Shown: positions 32,101 through 40,047, numbered from the stretch's first letter. The stretch: DNA of 51,869 nucleotides from an uncultured Anaeromyxobacter sp. (GCA_903904005.1 CAIVAR010000112.1:1-51869); one strand, 5' to 3'. The notes: generated by a model not told the origin, from the sequence alone. Numbers and translations: made by a program.

Positions 32101-35100
32101 CGTTGATGGCGTGGATGCGCTCGCGGACCGCGTCGGGCGACAGCGTGCCGTCCTCGTAGTTCCAGCCGTTGGCCGAGCCGTCGGTGGTGGTGAGGTCCCA
32201 CTTGGGCAGGTGGATGTGCTGGCCGATGATGTCGGTGGTGGTGCGGACCTGGTAGTCGTCGAGCTCGTAGATCGCGGGCACCAGGTTGGTGTGCTGGTAC
32301 ATCACGCAGTCGAAGGTGTTCATGCGCAGCACCATCGGTTCCGGGGCGCGCTTCTTCTGGATGGTGGGAACCGCGTCCTCCCAGAGCGTGAGGATGCGCT
32401 CCTGGGGGAAGTGGTAGCCGAGCTTGTTCAGGACGACGTCGAACTGGATGTTGGCGCCCTTGTAGACGCGCGGCGTGTCGGCGTTGAAGGGCGAGGACCC
32501 GGTGATGCCGGTGCCACCCAGGCCGTCGAAGAACTGGCCGGTGACGCCGGCGGAGAGGAGGCGCCCCCGGTCGTCGACGCACGGATCGTGGAAGGGCGCG
32601 CCCGGGACCGGCCGCCCCGACCCGTTGGTCACGAAGGCGCCGGCGGTGGTGGAGCCGTCGAGGAGGACGGTGGTGCTGGCGTGCTCGCGGCGGGCATGGA
32701 AAGCCATGGCCGCCTTCTCGAGATCGGTTCCGTCCTCCGGGAACCAGACCGGGGCGGCCAGGTGGACCTCCTTGGTCATGTCGAGGTGCGACTGCTTGCT
32801 CACCGAGCACGCGCCCCGCGTGGCGCCGGTGGGGCAACCCGAGGCGGCGTAGCCGTCGAGCGCGTGGCGCGGGAGGCCGCCGTCCCAGCCGCCGGCCGAG
32901 CCAGCCATGTCGAGCGGAGGGGTAGGCATGCGCTGCCCGACGATGCTCTCGACCCCGGCGATCCAGAACGGGAAGCCCGGGTTCCGGATGCCCTTCGGGT
33001 TGAGCGTGGCGTGGACGTTGGCGGGGTCGGTGCAGGCGGCGGCCGGATCACCCGAGTCGCAGGTGGTGGCGTTGCGCGGGCGTGCCACCTTGGCGTTGCT
33101 CCCCACCGTGATGCCCTTCGAGACCTTGGGGACCACCGTGACCTTGCCGGGCATCACCGCCATCGGCCGGCCCGGCAGGGGGACCACGGCGGGGATGGGC
33201 GTGCCGGCGACGATCTCGCCGTCGGGGAGCGCGCGGGCGCGCCCGCCGGCGGGGTCCACCGCGGGCGTCCCGTCCCGCAGGCCGAAGGGGGTGGCGTGGA
33301 AGCCCCCCGCCGACACGTCGAGCGGGGTCCCGGTCTCGAGGACGTCGTGGATGCGCCACAGCTCCCACATGCCCTGGGCGAAGTGGGGATAGAAGTGGCA
33401 GTGGAAGATGGCGTCGCCCGCGCTCTTGTTGCGGTTCCCCGAGCCGCCGAAGTTGATCTCGTAGGTGTAGCCGCCGCCCGGGCCGATGCCCTGGGCGTCG
33501 AGGTAGTTCGAGTTGTCGTCGTTGGGGTTGAAGAGCCACTGGTGGTTGTGGAGGTGGAAGATGTGGTGTTCCTTGCCGGTGTGCACGTTCCGGAACTTCA
33601 CGAAGTCGCTGATGTAGCTGTGGTGCACGTTCGACGGGTCGTCCGGGTAGTAGGCGCGCGTGGCCTTGGGCCCCATCGCCGTGGCCGGGCAGTTGGCGCC
33701 CGACGGGGCGCAGGCCTCGAGCCCGAAGTTGGCGGGGATGTCCACGAGCATGGCCGGGTCGCCGACCGCCGACGAGGTGAGGAAGAACTCCTCGTACACG
33801 CAGTCCAGGCAGTCGTGCATGGGGCCCACGCCGAGCCGGTTGGCGATGACCTCGGAGCCGACGCCACCCGAGCCGTAGTTCACCTGGAAGACGTCGCCGA
33901 CGGCGTGCAGGGTGTGCGCCAGCGGGTTGGCCACGCCATTCACGGTGGGCGCATACCAGAGCGGGAAGGCATTGGAGACCGCCATCTCGTCGTGGAAGAC
34001 CACCGTGTACTCGCGGAACGGCTCGAGCCGGGTGGGGATGCTCGGGTTCACCTTGCCCACGCTCTCGAGCGGGTAGGTCGAGGGGTCGAACTTCCCGGAG
34101 GGGCCCCCGCCGGTGATGACCGCGTTCAGGTCGGAGTGGACGAGCTCCGCGCCCTTCAGCATGTTGAGCACCGGAAGCCCGGCCTTGCCCTCCCGGGCCC
34201 AGACGTTCGGGACGGCGACGGAGAGGAGCGCCCCGTTCGCGTCGACGGCCTGCACCGTCGCGCCGGCCGGCCAGGCCTGCGCGAGGGCGAGCGGGACGGT
34301 GACGGGGAGCCCCGTCGCGTCGGTGAACTGCAGGGCGGTGCCGGCCGGCCAGGAGGCCGGGGGCACGACGCCGGGGTCGAGGAGGAGGGTGGCCGGGTCG
34401 GCCGCGCCGAGGGTGTAATGGAAGGTCGCGCCCGGCAGCGTCACGTACCCGTCGGCGGGGAAGGGGGCGGTCCTCTGGGCGGCGTCCTGGGAGATGCCGA
34501 TGCCGGTCGAGGCCGGCGTGACGTCCGCCGCGGTCACGGCGGAGGGGGTCCCGGTCCCGGACAGCGTGAATCCGGACGGGGAGGCGGGGTCGATGGCGTA
34601 GGAGAAGGTCTCGGCGGCCAGCGTCGTCGACGCGGCCGGCGGGACGAGTCGTGCCCGGCCGGTGGCCGGGAAGGCGGCGGCGAGCGTGGTCGGATCCTGG
34701 CCAACCGGGACGAAAGTGGCCCCGGCGGCGGCGGCGGCGGTGGTGGCCGCGCCCGGCACGCCCGTTCCCGGAGCGGCCGGATAGGTAGCCTCGTAGTCCA
34801 GCACGGGCTGGCCATCGGCCGTCCGGCCGGTGGAGGCGAGGCGCATCTCCTCCTCCGTGACCTGGCTGCGGTAGAACCGCGCACCCGCGGGCTCCACGTT
34901 GATGACGGCGAACATCCCGTTGGCGCTGTTGCCCGCCGACCCGTCGCTTCCGAAGGTGGCGCCGAAGCTGGTGACGAGGAACGTGCCCTCCTTCTCGGCG
35001 AAGAAGGTGTACCGGGCGGAGCCGCCCGGGGCGACGAGGCTGGAACCGTTGGCGCCCACCGCGGAGGCGTCGTCGCCGATCCCGGTCACGAGCTGCATGC

Positions 35101-35614
35101 CCTGGGCGTGGAAACCCGCCATGCGGCTCGTCACCTGGTCGTTGACGGGAGGAAGCGCGAAGCCGGCCGGGGGGTTGGTGGTGTTGGCGGCCGGGGCGAG
35201 CAGGTTGGCGAAGCTCACCTGCAGGCAGTCGCCGGCGGCGACGCGGAGGACGAGCGGGCGCGGCCGCTTGTCGGGACGAAGCGCGACCTTTCCCGCCAGG
35301 GCGGCGCCGCCCGCGGCGAGCGGACGGCCCGGCGTGCAGGACACGGCGCCGGTGACCGGATCGGGGCGGCAGGAGAGCTCCACCACGTCCCGGCGCAGTG
35401 CGTACATGATGCCGTTCACGTTCTGGGCGCCGAGCCGGTTGTACATGAGCGGCTGGTCGAACACGATGACGTCGGCGGTGAGGGTACGGGCGCAGGCGAC
35501 GGCGCCCCGCGCCGGGAGGGGCGCAGCCAGCGCGAGTCCGGCCACGACCGTTACCATGAGTGAAATAGGCCCGACGACCACACGCCCACCGGACTTCCGC
35601 TCGACTGGCTTCAT
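29195..35614 (-). CDS. Giant multicopper oxidase (MofA/MnxG/OmpB-like), candidate metal oxidase
   Basis: 2139-residue exported protein, about four times a laccase. GGAGG six bases before ATG 35614 fixes the start; a signal peptide (PISLMVTVVAGLALAAPLPARGAVA) follows. Copper motifs: HHIFHLHNH (His683-691; HxxHxH at 684-689) with HCHFYPHFAQGM (738-749), the type 1 Cys739 and axial Met749; HIH (1133-1135) with HDHYGPSTH (1242-1250); HEESH (1486-1490); and HGH (2039-2041) with His2100. The type 1 site lies ahead of the other HxH pairs, a permuted order compared with laccases. Residues ~310-480 are an Ala/Thr/Pro-rich insertion with two similar beta-modules. It leads a seven-gene operon with copper chaperones. 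Mn or Fe oxidation is inferred, not shown. Confidence 0.88.
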   Translation of the reverse strand: MKPVERKSGGRVVVGPISLMVTVVAGLALAAPLPARGAVACARTLTADVIVFDQPLMYNRLGAQNVNGIMYALRRDVVELSCRPDPVTGAVSCTPGRPLAAGGAALAGKVALRPDKRPRPLVLRVAAGDCLQVSFANLLAPAANTTNPPAGFALPPVNDQVTSRMAGFHAQGMQLVTGIGDDASAVGANGSSLVAPGGSARYTFFAEKEGTFLVTSFGATFGSDGSAGNSANGMFAVINVEPAGARFYRSQVTEEEMRLASTGRTADGQPVLDYEATYPAAPGTGVPGAATTAAAAAGATFVPVGQDPTTLAAAFPATGRARLVPPAASTTLAAETFSYAIDPASPSGFTLSGTGTPSAVTAADVTPASTGIGISQDAAQRTAPFPADGYVTLPGATFHYTLGAADPATLLLDPGVVPPASWPAGTALQFTDATGLPVTVPLALAQAWPAGATVQAVDANGALLSVAVPNVWAREGKAGLPVLNMLKGAELVHSDLNAVITGGGPSGKFDPSTYPLESVGKVNPSIPTRLEPFREYTVVFHDEMAVSNAFPLWYAPTVNGVANPLAHTLHAVGDVFQVNYGSGGVGSEVIANRLGVGPMHDCLDCVYEEFFLTSSAVGDPAMLVDIPANFGLEACAPSGANCPATAMGPKATRAYYPDDPSNVHHSYISDFVKFRNVHTGKEHHIFHLHNHQWLFNPNDDNSNYLDAQGIGPGGGYTYEINFGGSGNRNKSAGDAIFHCHFYPHFAQGMWELWRIHDVLETGTPLDVSAGGFHATPFGLRDGTPAVDPAGGRARALPDGEIVAGTPIPAVVPLPGRPMAVMPGKVTVVPKVSKGITVGSNAKVARPRNATTCDSGDPAAACTDPANVHATLNPKGIRNPGFPFWIAGVESIVGQRMPTPPLDMAGSAGGWDGGLPRHALDGYAASGCPTGATRGACSVSKQSHLDMTKEVHLAAPVWFPEDGTDLEKAAMAFHARREHASTTVLLDGSTTAGAFVTNGSGRPVPGAPFHDPCVDDRGRLLSAGVTGQFFDGLGGTGITGSSPFNADTPRVYKGANIQFDVVLNKLGYHFPQERILTLWEDAVPTIQKKRAPEPMVLRMNTFDCVMYQHTNLVPAIYELDDYQVRTTTDIIGQHIHLPKWDLTTTDGSANGWNYEDGTLSPDAVRERIHAINAFNPSGAGNPTDSANRPPNTPLAAAKHPFFPAASPGGLDWTGARTTLQRWFSDPVVNVDGQHRGLGIIFTHDHYGPSTHQQVGLYATVLTEPPGSTWVHNETGVPFYTRPDGGPTSWQAAILAGPDSYREFYFEYSDFQHAYEPGVYVGRDQWGGLGAAPDANSFRRAVNPSVKKMHSTPFPDLLTFPSVCPSGLPRPCPEGISADDPGFLVVNYRNEPVGFRVYDPAKLGPDGKRGSQADGLGGDLAFALQSRTDRKIARLNVQPTPGAAGAINGTQFPPALNAGGVTAGDPFTPLLRAYFGDPVRIKMQAGGHEESHSASINGMKWLQGGSGYGFAPNSGWRNSQHAGISEQFTFASPTIPVLNGGVRADHLYSLNPSMDGYWSGVWGLFRNYGTAQPTLKQLPNGATLPFKLTNAASFTGICPTTAVLRSYDLTAVLANDVLPNVEGVTIVPTDGSERMNVGGKNAAGSSALNPNGGTLVYNPRSTTLENGRSGPLHDPTAMLWVRTADLVARNPTAKACLDAKKKLDPTLPACPVMLKPGAAVEPIVLRAAAGECLGVKVRNRLPAAVPDLATYKHLPGIVPRDQADPAGTTTFNNNLIRPSSYVGLHPALVAYDVNIDDGMAIGATGVASNASGLIAGPGQTQFYRWYAGDISLVPAAGGAYTAVATPVEFGGANLSPADVIKQGPKGLVGALVIEPAGTTWAETDTVRDHQTASAAATPRATRVSATLNPGTPLPTRDFVNVIQKGLGLRYRDGTPVEMIAAEGNIAEDAEDSGHMAINYRAEPLWFRFGLRPNAPLVGGAAGEGVGTPFSEVARADLAFSNQLTGGSDPVAPIFTASAGAPVRMHLLLPTGSPRASTFTLHGHIWQRAPYVCPGSAKDGLAGKCKATGYFPTLAGEVSSRAIGWNPIGDYTGAQDLMMPGSHWDIVLPSAGGANGIPGDYLLMDRAGFGTTSGLWSLLRVR

Positions 35615-35628
35615 GCGCCCTCCGCAAT

Positions 35629-35644
35629 GCGGCCTCTCGGCCGC
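35629..35644 (-). promoter_or_regulatory. GNRA-capped leader hairpin beside the oxidase ribosome site
   Basis: In the mRNA (minus strand) GCGGCC-GAGA-GGCCGC forms a perfect 6-bp stem with a GAGA tetraloop, ending five bases before the GGAGGG ribosome site (35618-35623). It could stabilise the leader or modulate initiation. Confidence 0.5.
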
Positions 35645-35697
35645 GTTCCCCTCGTCGCCCGCCCCCTCCGAGTTCCCACCTTGGAGGGTGACGAGAT

Positions 35698-35716
35698 GTG
35701 GACAGGACCAGTCCAC
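35698..35716 (-). promoter_or_regulatory. Inverted repeat in the oxidase leader
   Basis: GTGGAC (35698-35703) and GTCCAC (35711-35716) form a perfect 6-bp inverted repeat with a 7-base centre, about 85 bases before the oxidase start. It could be an operator or an RNA hairpin. Confidence 0.35.
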
Positions 35717-36082
35717 GAACTTCCCCGCAGGTGGATACACGCGACCGGGGGGAGCGAGGCGTCCCGTCATCCGGGGACACGAATGCCGGCTAAACATCCA
35801 GAACGACGTAAGTAAACGGATCTCGGATCAACGGCCTTCGGGACGGTTTCCCGGGGTCTCGGCCAAGGGGGCGCCGATCCTCTGGAAAAATGAGTTGATT
35901 CAAATCATCAAAAGTTTTCCCCCGAAGCGCTCATTCGCCGTGCGGCACGTCCAGCTTGGGAGGCCCGGCCAGAAGTCCCTGATGGGTCGGATAGCGGTGT
36001 GCCATCTTCAGGGGACGCCGGCGAGGTGCCGCGCCGCCGCGGGCGCCGTCGCGTTAGCCTCCGACGAGGAGACCGCCCCACG

Positions 36083-37312
36083 ATGCGAACCCCGAAGCCC
36101 GCCATCCTCCTCGTCACCGCCCTCCTCGCCGGCTGCGGTTCCTTCGCGCCGGAGCCGCACGACGGCGCCCCCTTCCGCAACCGCATGGAGACGAGGGAGG
36201 ACGCCGATTTCCGCGTCTCCACCGCCGCCCTCTCGGGGGAGGAGTCCCGCCGGTTCCTCGGCGTCGACCTCGAGACGAAGGGCGTCCGGCCGATCTGGGT
36301 GGAGATCGAGAACCGGTCCGACCGGAGCGCCTGGTACTTCCCGATCGGGACCGACCCGGCCTACTTCGCGCCCTACGAGGTGGCCTACATGTTCCAGAGG
36401 TGGTGGCGGTGGGACCGGAACCACGCCATCGCCGAGCACCTGCTCCAGGGCGCGATGCCGCTCGAGGTTCCTGCCTGGGGAACGGCGCGCGGATTCGTCT
36501 ACACCCACGACGGCCAGGGGACCGGCTACGTCCGGATCCAGATCCTGGACGACGACAAGGTCCGCGAGTTCCGCTTCGTCTCCCAGGTGCCCGGCGAGCG
36601 ATGGGACTTCCAGAAGGTCAAGTTCGACGCCCTTTACCCGAAGTCACAGGTCCGGGACCTCGACTTCCCTTCCCTCCTCACCGAGCTGGAGAAGCTCCCC
36701 TGCTGTGCGGCGGACGAGAAGGGCAGGCCGCTCGCCGACCCGCTCAACCTGGTCATCGTCGGAGCCCGGCGGGAGGTCGCCTTCCCCCTCGTGCAGCGGG
36801 GGTGGAACCTCACCGAGCCCTTCGACGCGCAATCGGCCTGGAAGAGCGTGAAGGCGTTCCTCCTCGGCTCGGCCTACCGGACCTCGCCGGTGAGCCCGCT
36901 CTACCTCTTCGGCCGTCCCCAGGACGCCGCGCTGCAGAAGCCCAGGAACGACATCGATCGGCGCAACCACCTCCGGGTCTGGCTCGCCCCCTTCACGCTG
37001 CAGGGGAGGCCGGTCTGGGTGGGGCAGGTGAGCCGGGACATCGGCGTCCGCTTCACCATCCACTCCTGGTACCTGACCACGCACAAGATCGATCCCGACA
37101 TCGACGAGGACCGCGACTACCTCCTGCAGGACCTGGTCATGACCGGCTACCTCTCCAAGGTGGCCTTCGTGCCCGGGGTGGGGGCGGCCCCGCGGGACGC
37201 GCCGCGCCACAACCTCACCGGGGATCCCTATTTCACGGATGGTCAACGTCTCCTCCTGATCATGGACTCGAAGCCGCGGAACATCGACGAGATCCAGCTG
37301 CTGATCCGCTGA
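36083..37312 (+). CDS. Lipoprotein with LssY C-terminal-like domain
   Basis: 409 residues beginning MRTPKPAILLVTALLAGCGS, a lipoprotein signal with lipobox LAGC. The C-terminal half (LYLFGRPQDAALQKPRNDIDRRNHLRVWLAPFTLQGRPVWVGQVSRDIGVRF... HKIDPDIDEDRDYLLQDLVMTGYLSKVAFVPG) matches the LssY C-terminal domain pattern known from Legionella LssY and PAP2-linked proteins; here it stands alone without the membrane phosphatase. Function unknown. GGAG (36067-36070) precedes the ATG at a long spacing of 12 bases. It is divergent from the giant oxidase operon and may share its regulatory region. Confidence 0.75.
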   Translation: MRTPKPAILLVTALLAGCGSFAPEPHDGAPFRNRMETREDADFRVSTAALSGEESRRFLGVDLETKGVRPIWVEIENRSDRSAWYFPIGTDPAYFAPYEVAYMFQRWWRWDRNHAIAEHLLQGAMPLEVPAWGTARGFVYTHDGQGTGYVRIQILDDDKVREFRFVSQVPGERWDFQKVKFDALYPKSQVRDLDFPSLLTELEKLPCCAADEKGRPLADPLNLVIVGARREVAFPLVQRGWNLTEPFDAQSAWKSVKAFLLGSAYRTSPVSPLYLFGRPQDAALQKPRNDIDRRNHLRVWLAPFTLQGRPVWVGQVSRDIGVRFTIHSWYLTTHKIDPDIDEDRDYLLQDLVMTGYLSKVAFVPGVGAAPRDAPRHNLTGDPYFTDGQRLLLIMDSKPRNIDEIQLLIR

Positions 37313-37363
37313 CCGCACGCCCGCCTTCCCCGCGGGGCGCCCCTGGGCTAGCTTGTGCGCCCC

Positions 37364-38755
37364 ATGGCCCAGGACACCGACGCCGGCGCGGCCGCGCGCG
37401 CCCGGCACGAGCGGCTCGCCGCCGCCGACCACCGCCACCTCTGGCACCCCTTCACCCAGATGCAGGAGTGGCTGGAGGAGGACCCCGTCGTCATCGAATC
37501 GGGGGACGGCGTCCACCTCGTCGACACGCTGGGACGGCGCTACCTCGACGGCGTGTCGTCGCTGTGGTGCAACGTGCACGGCCACCGGGTGCCGGAGATC
37601 GACCGGGCCATCACGGATCAGCTGGGCCGGATCGCCCACACCACGCTGCTCGGCCTCGCCTCCACCGCCTCCATCGAATGCGCCGAGGCCCTCGTCGCCG
37701 TCGCACCGGAGGGGCTCACCCGCGTCTTCTTCTCCGACGCCGGGGCCACCGCCGCCGAGATCGCCATCAAGATGGCCTACCAGCACTTCCAGCTGCGCGG
37801 CGACCCCGAGCGCAAGGAGTTCGTGGCCATCCGCGGCGGCTACCACGGCGACACCATCGGCTCGGTCTCGGTGGGCGGGATCGACCTCTTCCACCGGATC
37901 TTCAAGCCGCTCCTCTTTCCGGTGCGCCACGCGCCCCAGCCCTACTGCTACCGTTGCCCGCTCGGGAAGGCCTGGCCGGACTGCGCGATGGCCTGCGCCG
38001 ACGAGGTGGAGCGGGTCTTCGAGGCCCACGCCGGGAAGGTGGCGGCGCTGGTGATCGAGCCGCTCGTGCAGGGGGCCGACGGGATGATCGTCCAGCCCCC
38101 GGGCTACCTGCGCCGGATGCGGGAGATCTGCGACCGGCACGGGGCGCTCCTCGTGTGCGACGAGGTGGCCACCGGCTTCGGCCGCACCGGGACGATGTTC
38201 GCGGTGGAGCAGGAGGGGGTCCGGCCCGACATCCTCACCGTCGCGAAGGGGCTCACCGGCGGCTACCTGCCGCTCGCGGCCACGCTGACCACCGAGCAGG
38301 TCTTCGAGTCGTTCCTGGGCCCGTTCGCCTCCCGGCGCACCTTCTTCCACGGACACACCTACACCGGCAATCCGCTCGCCTGCGCCGCTGCGGTGGCGAG
38401 CCTTCGCCTCTTCCGGGACCGCGACGTCCTGGCCGGGCTCGCCGGGAAGGGCGAGGCGCTCGCCCGGGCGCTCGCGCCGCTCCACGCCCATCCGCACGTG
38501 GGGGAGATCCGCCGCCGCGGGCTCATGGTGGGCATCGAGCTGGTGCGCGACCGGGCGACCCGGGAGGAGTACGCCTTCGAGCTCCGGGCCGGCCACCAGG
38601 TCACCCTCGAGGCCCGAAGCCGCGGGGCCATCCTCCGGCCGCTCGGCAACGTGGTCGTGCTCATGCCCCCGCTGGCCATGACGGCCGGGCAGCTCGCCGA
38701 GCTCGGGCGCATCACCCGCGAGTCGATCGACGCGGCGGTGGCGCGCCTCCCGTGA
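37364..38755 (+). CDS. bioA: Adenosylmethionine-8-amino-7-oxononanoate aminotransferase
   Basis: 463-residue PLP-dependent class III aminotransferase making 7,8-diaminopelargonate in biotin synthesis, with SAM as amino donor. LWHPFTQMQEWLEEDPVVIESGDG is the BioA N-terminal signature; GAT and YHGDTIGSVSVGG bind PLP phosphate; LLVCDEVATGFGRTGTMFA holds the Asp, and LTVAKGLTGGYLPLAATL the Schiff-base Lys. ATG follows TAGCTT by 9 bases with no ribosome site, suggesting a leaderless transcript. Its stop overlaps the bioD GTG (38752-38755). The other bio genes are not in the window. Confidence 0.95.
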   Translation: MAQDTDAGAAARARHERLAAADHRHLWHPFTQMQEWLEEDPVVIESGDGVHLVDTLGRRYLDGVSSLWCNVHGHRVPEIDRAITDQLGRIAHTTLLGLASTASIECAEALVAVAPEGLTRVFFSDAGATAAEIAIKMAYQHFQLRGDPERKEFVAIRGGYHGDTIGSVSVGGIDLFHRIFKPLLFPVRHAPQPYCYRCPLGKAWPDCAMACADEVERVFEAHAGKVAALVIEPLVQGADGMIVQPPGYLRRMREICDRHGALLVCDEVATGFGRTGTMFAVEQEGVRPDILTVAKGLTGGYLPLAATLTTEQVFESFLGPFASRRTFFHGHTYTGNPLACAAAVASLRLFRDRDVLAGLAGKGEALARALAPLHAHPHVGEIRRRGLMVGIELVRDRATREEYAFELRAGHQVTLEARSRGAILRPLGNVVVLMPPLAMTAGQLAELGRITRESIDAAVARLP

Positions 38756-39423
38756 GAGGGCTCTTCGTCACCGGGACCGACACCGGCGTCGGCAAGACCG
38801 AGGTGGCCGCGGCGATCGTCGTGGGCTCACGGGCGCGCGGCCTCGACGTCGGCGCCATGAAGGCGGCCCAGTCGGGCGTCGAGGCGGGGGTCCCGACCGA
38901 CGCCGACCGGCTGCGCGAGGCGGCCGGAGGAGGAGATCCGGCCGAGCTCGTCTGCCCCTACACGCTCGCGGCCCCGCTCGCGCCCGCCGTGGCTGCGCGC
39001 CTCGCCGGCGTGGAGATCCGGCTCGATCGCATGCTCGCCTGCGCGGCAGAGCTCCTGCGCCGACACGCCACCCTCGTCGTGGAGGGGGCGGGCGGCCTGC
39101 TCGTGCCGCTCGCGGAGGGGCACACCTGCGCCGACCTGGCGGTGGCCCTGGGGTTCCCGGTGCTGGTCGTCGCCCGCGCCGGTCTCGGCACCGTGAACCA
39201 CACGGCCCTCACCTGCGAGGCGCTGCGGGCGCGCGGTCTCGCCGTGGCCGGCGTGGTGCTGAACCGCGTCGTCGCGGCCGCCGATCCCTCCGAGCCGCAC
39301 AATGCCGCGGAGATCGAGCGGCTCACCGGGGTGCGGGTGCTCGTCACGCTTCCGCACGAGCCCGATCCCCGGGTGCGCGCCCGCCTGTTCCCGGATCGGC
39401 TCGTCCCCGCTGTCCAGTTTTGA
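38752..39423 (+). CDS. bioD: Dethiobiotin synthetase
   Basis: 223-residue ATP-dependent carboxylase that closes the ureido ring of dethiobiotin. The P-loop GTDTGVGKTEVAAA lies at residues 6-19, KAAQSGVEAG carries the substrate-binding Lys, and VVEGAGGLLVPL is the conserved acidic switch region. ARAGLGTVNHTALTCEALRARGL is typical. The GTG start overlaps the bioA stop, ensuring coupled synthesis of consecutive enzymes. Confidence 0.95.
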   Translation: MRGLFVTGTDTGVGKTEVAAAIVVGSRARGLDVGAMKAAQSGVEAGVPTDADRLREAAGGGDPAELVCPYTLAAPLAPAVAARLAGVEIRLDRMLACAAELLRRHATLVVEGAGGLLVPLAEGHTCADLAVALGFPVLVVARAGLGTVNHTALTCEALRARGLAVAGVVLNRVVAAADPSEPHNAAEIERLTGVRVLVTLPHEPDPRVRARLFPDRLVPAVQF

Positions 39424-39477
39424 GCCCCGGGGGAAGGAAAGTGGATCGTCTCCGCGATCGATCCTAGAGATCGGTCC

Positions 39478-39750
39478 GTGGAAAACGTCGTCGATCTCAC
39501 CCTCACCGCCGAAGCCCGGCGCTCGCTCCACCGCGTGCTCGATCAGCGGGGGATCGGGTTCTTCCTGAAGCGTCGCCGGCGCGAGCCGGCCCGCCTCGAT
39601 CCCCGCCGGATCGCCTGGGTGGTGGAGGCCGCCTCCCGCCGGACCCGCCGTCCGTCCTGCGACCCCGATGCGCTGGCCCGAACCCGCCGCGTGCTGCGCC
39701 GCGAGCTCATCCGGAAGCTGGCCGAGTCGCTCGTCGAGGCGGGTTTGTAG
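39478..39750 (+). CDS. Small basic protein, family unknown
   Basis: 90 residues, about one quarter Arg/Lys (FFLKRRRREPARLDPRRIAWVVEAASRRTRRPS), starting MENVVDLTLTAEARRSLHRVLDQRGIG and ending in a helix (LRRELIRKLAESLVEAGL). No signal or membrane segment. A TAGAGA hexamer (39465-39470) lies 7 bases before the GTG and there is no ribosome site, as for other genes here. It may bind nucleic acid, judged by charge only. It ends three bases before the convergent DUF1844 gene. Confidence 0.6.
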   Translation: MENVVDLTLTAEARRSLHRVLDQRGIGFFLKRRRREPARLDPRRIAWVVEAASRRTRRPSCDPDALARTRRVLRRELIRKLAESLVEAGL

Positions 39751-39753
39751 CCG

Positions 39754-40038
39754 CTAGCCCGGCCGCGGGCCGCCGCCGCGGCTCTTCTCGACGAACTTGA
39801 GCCGCAGGTCGGCGAGGAGGTCGCGCAGGAAGCGCGACTCCTCCGGGGTCAGGTTCCCCTGGGTCTTCTCCTCGAGCATGGCGAGGAGGTCGATGGTCTG
39901 GCGCGCCATCGAGAGGTTCTCCTTCGCCTCCGCGGTCTCGGGGTGGTGGATCTCGCCGAGGTGCACCAGCGCGGAGGAGCCGAGCGACAGGACGAAGGTT
40001 CCGAAGTCCACGGGGCCGGGGTTCGGGGCGTCGGTCAT
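39754..40038 (-). CDS. DUF1844 family protein
   Basis: 94-residue helical protein: VDFGTFVLSLGSSALVHLGEIHHPETAEAKENLSMARQTIDLLAMLEEKTQGNLTPEESRFLRDLLADLRLKFVE matches DUF1844 throughout. Function unknown. It starts 9 bases after the HtrA stop and is probably the third gene of that operon. Confidence 0.88.
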   Translation of the reverse strand: MTDAPNPGPVDFGTFVLSLGSSALVHLGEIHHPETAEAKENLSMARQTIDLLAMLEEKTQGNLTPEESRFLRDLLADLRLKFVEKSRGGGPRPG

Positions 40039-40047
40039 GGCGCCATC

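Larger units (their letters stand above)
35615..36082. promoter_or_regulatory. Divergent intergenic region upstream of the giant oxidase
   Basis: This 468-base gap, the longest in the window, is less GC-rich around 35884-35919, where GGAAAA and TTTTCC flank nested inverted repeats (TGATT-CA-AATCA, TTGAT/ATCAA). No convincing sigma70 or sigma54 boxes were found on the minus strand. On the plus strand, TAGCCT (36055-36060) may serve as a -10 for the lipoprotein gene. Two leader hairpins next to the oxidase start are listed separately. No coding frame with recognisable content was seen. Confidence 0.5.

Noticed and set aside
34500-34780. Coding-frame anomaly or foreign insertion in the oxidase from the Ala-rich tract
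   Set aside because: The reading frame, GC level and codon style continue without break through the block, so it is treated as an in-frame domain insertion rather than a mobile element.
38752-38755. Programmed frameshift at GTGA/ATGA stop-start overlaps
   Set aside because: The same four-base overlap occurs at many junctions here (2621, 12029, 16110, 16910, 25138, 29195, 38752, 42343, 43044), each with a normal start codon, so ordinary translational coupling is sufficient.
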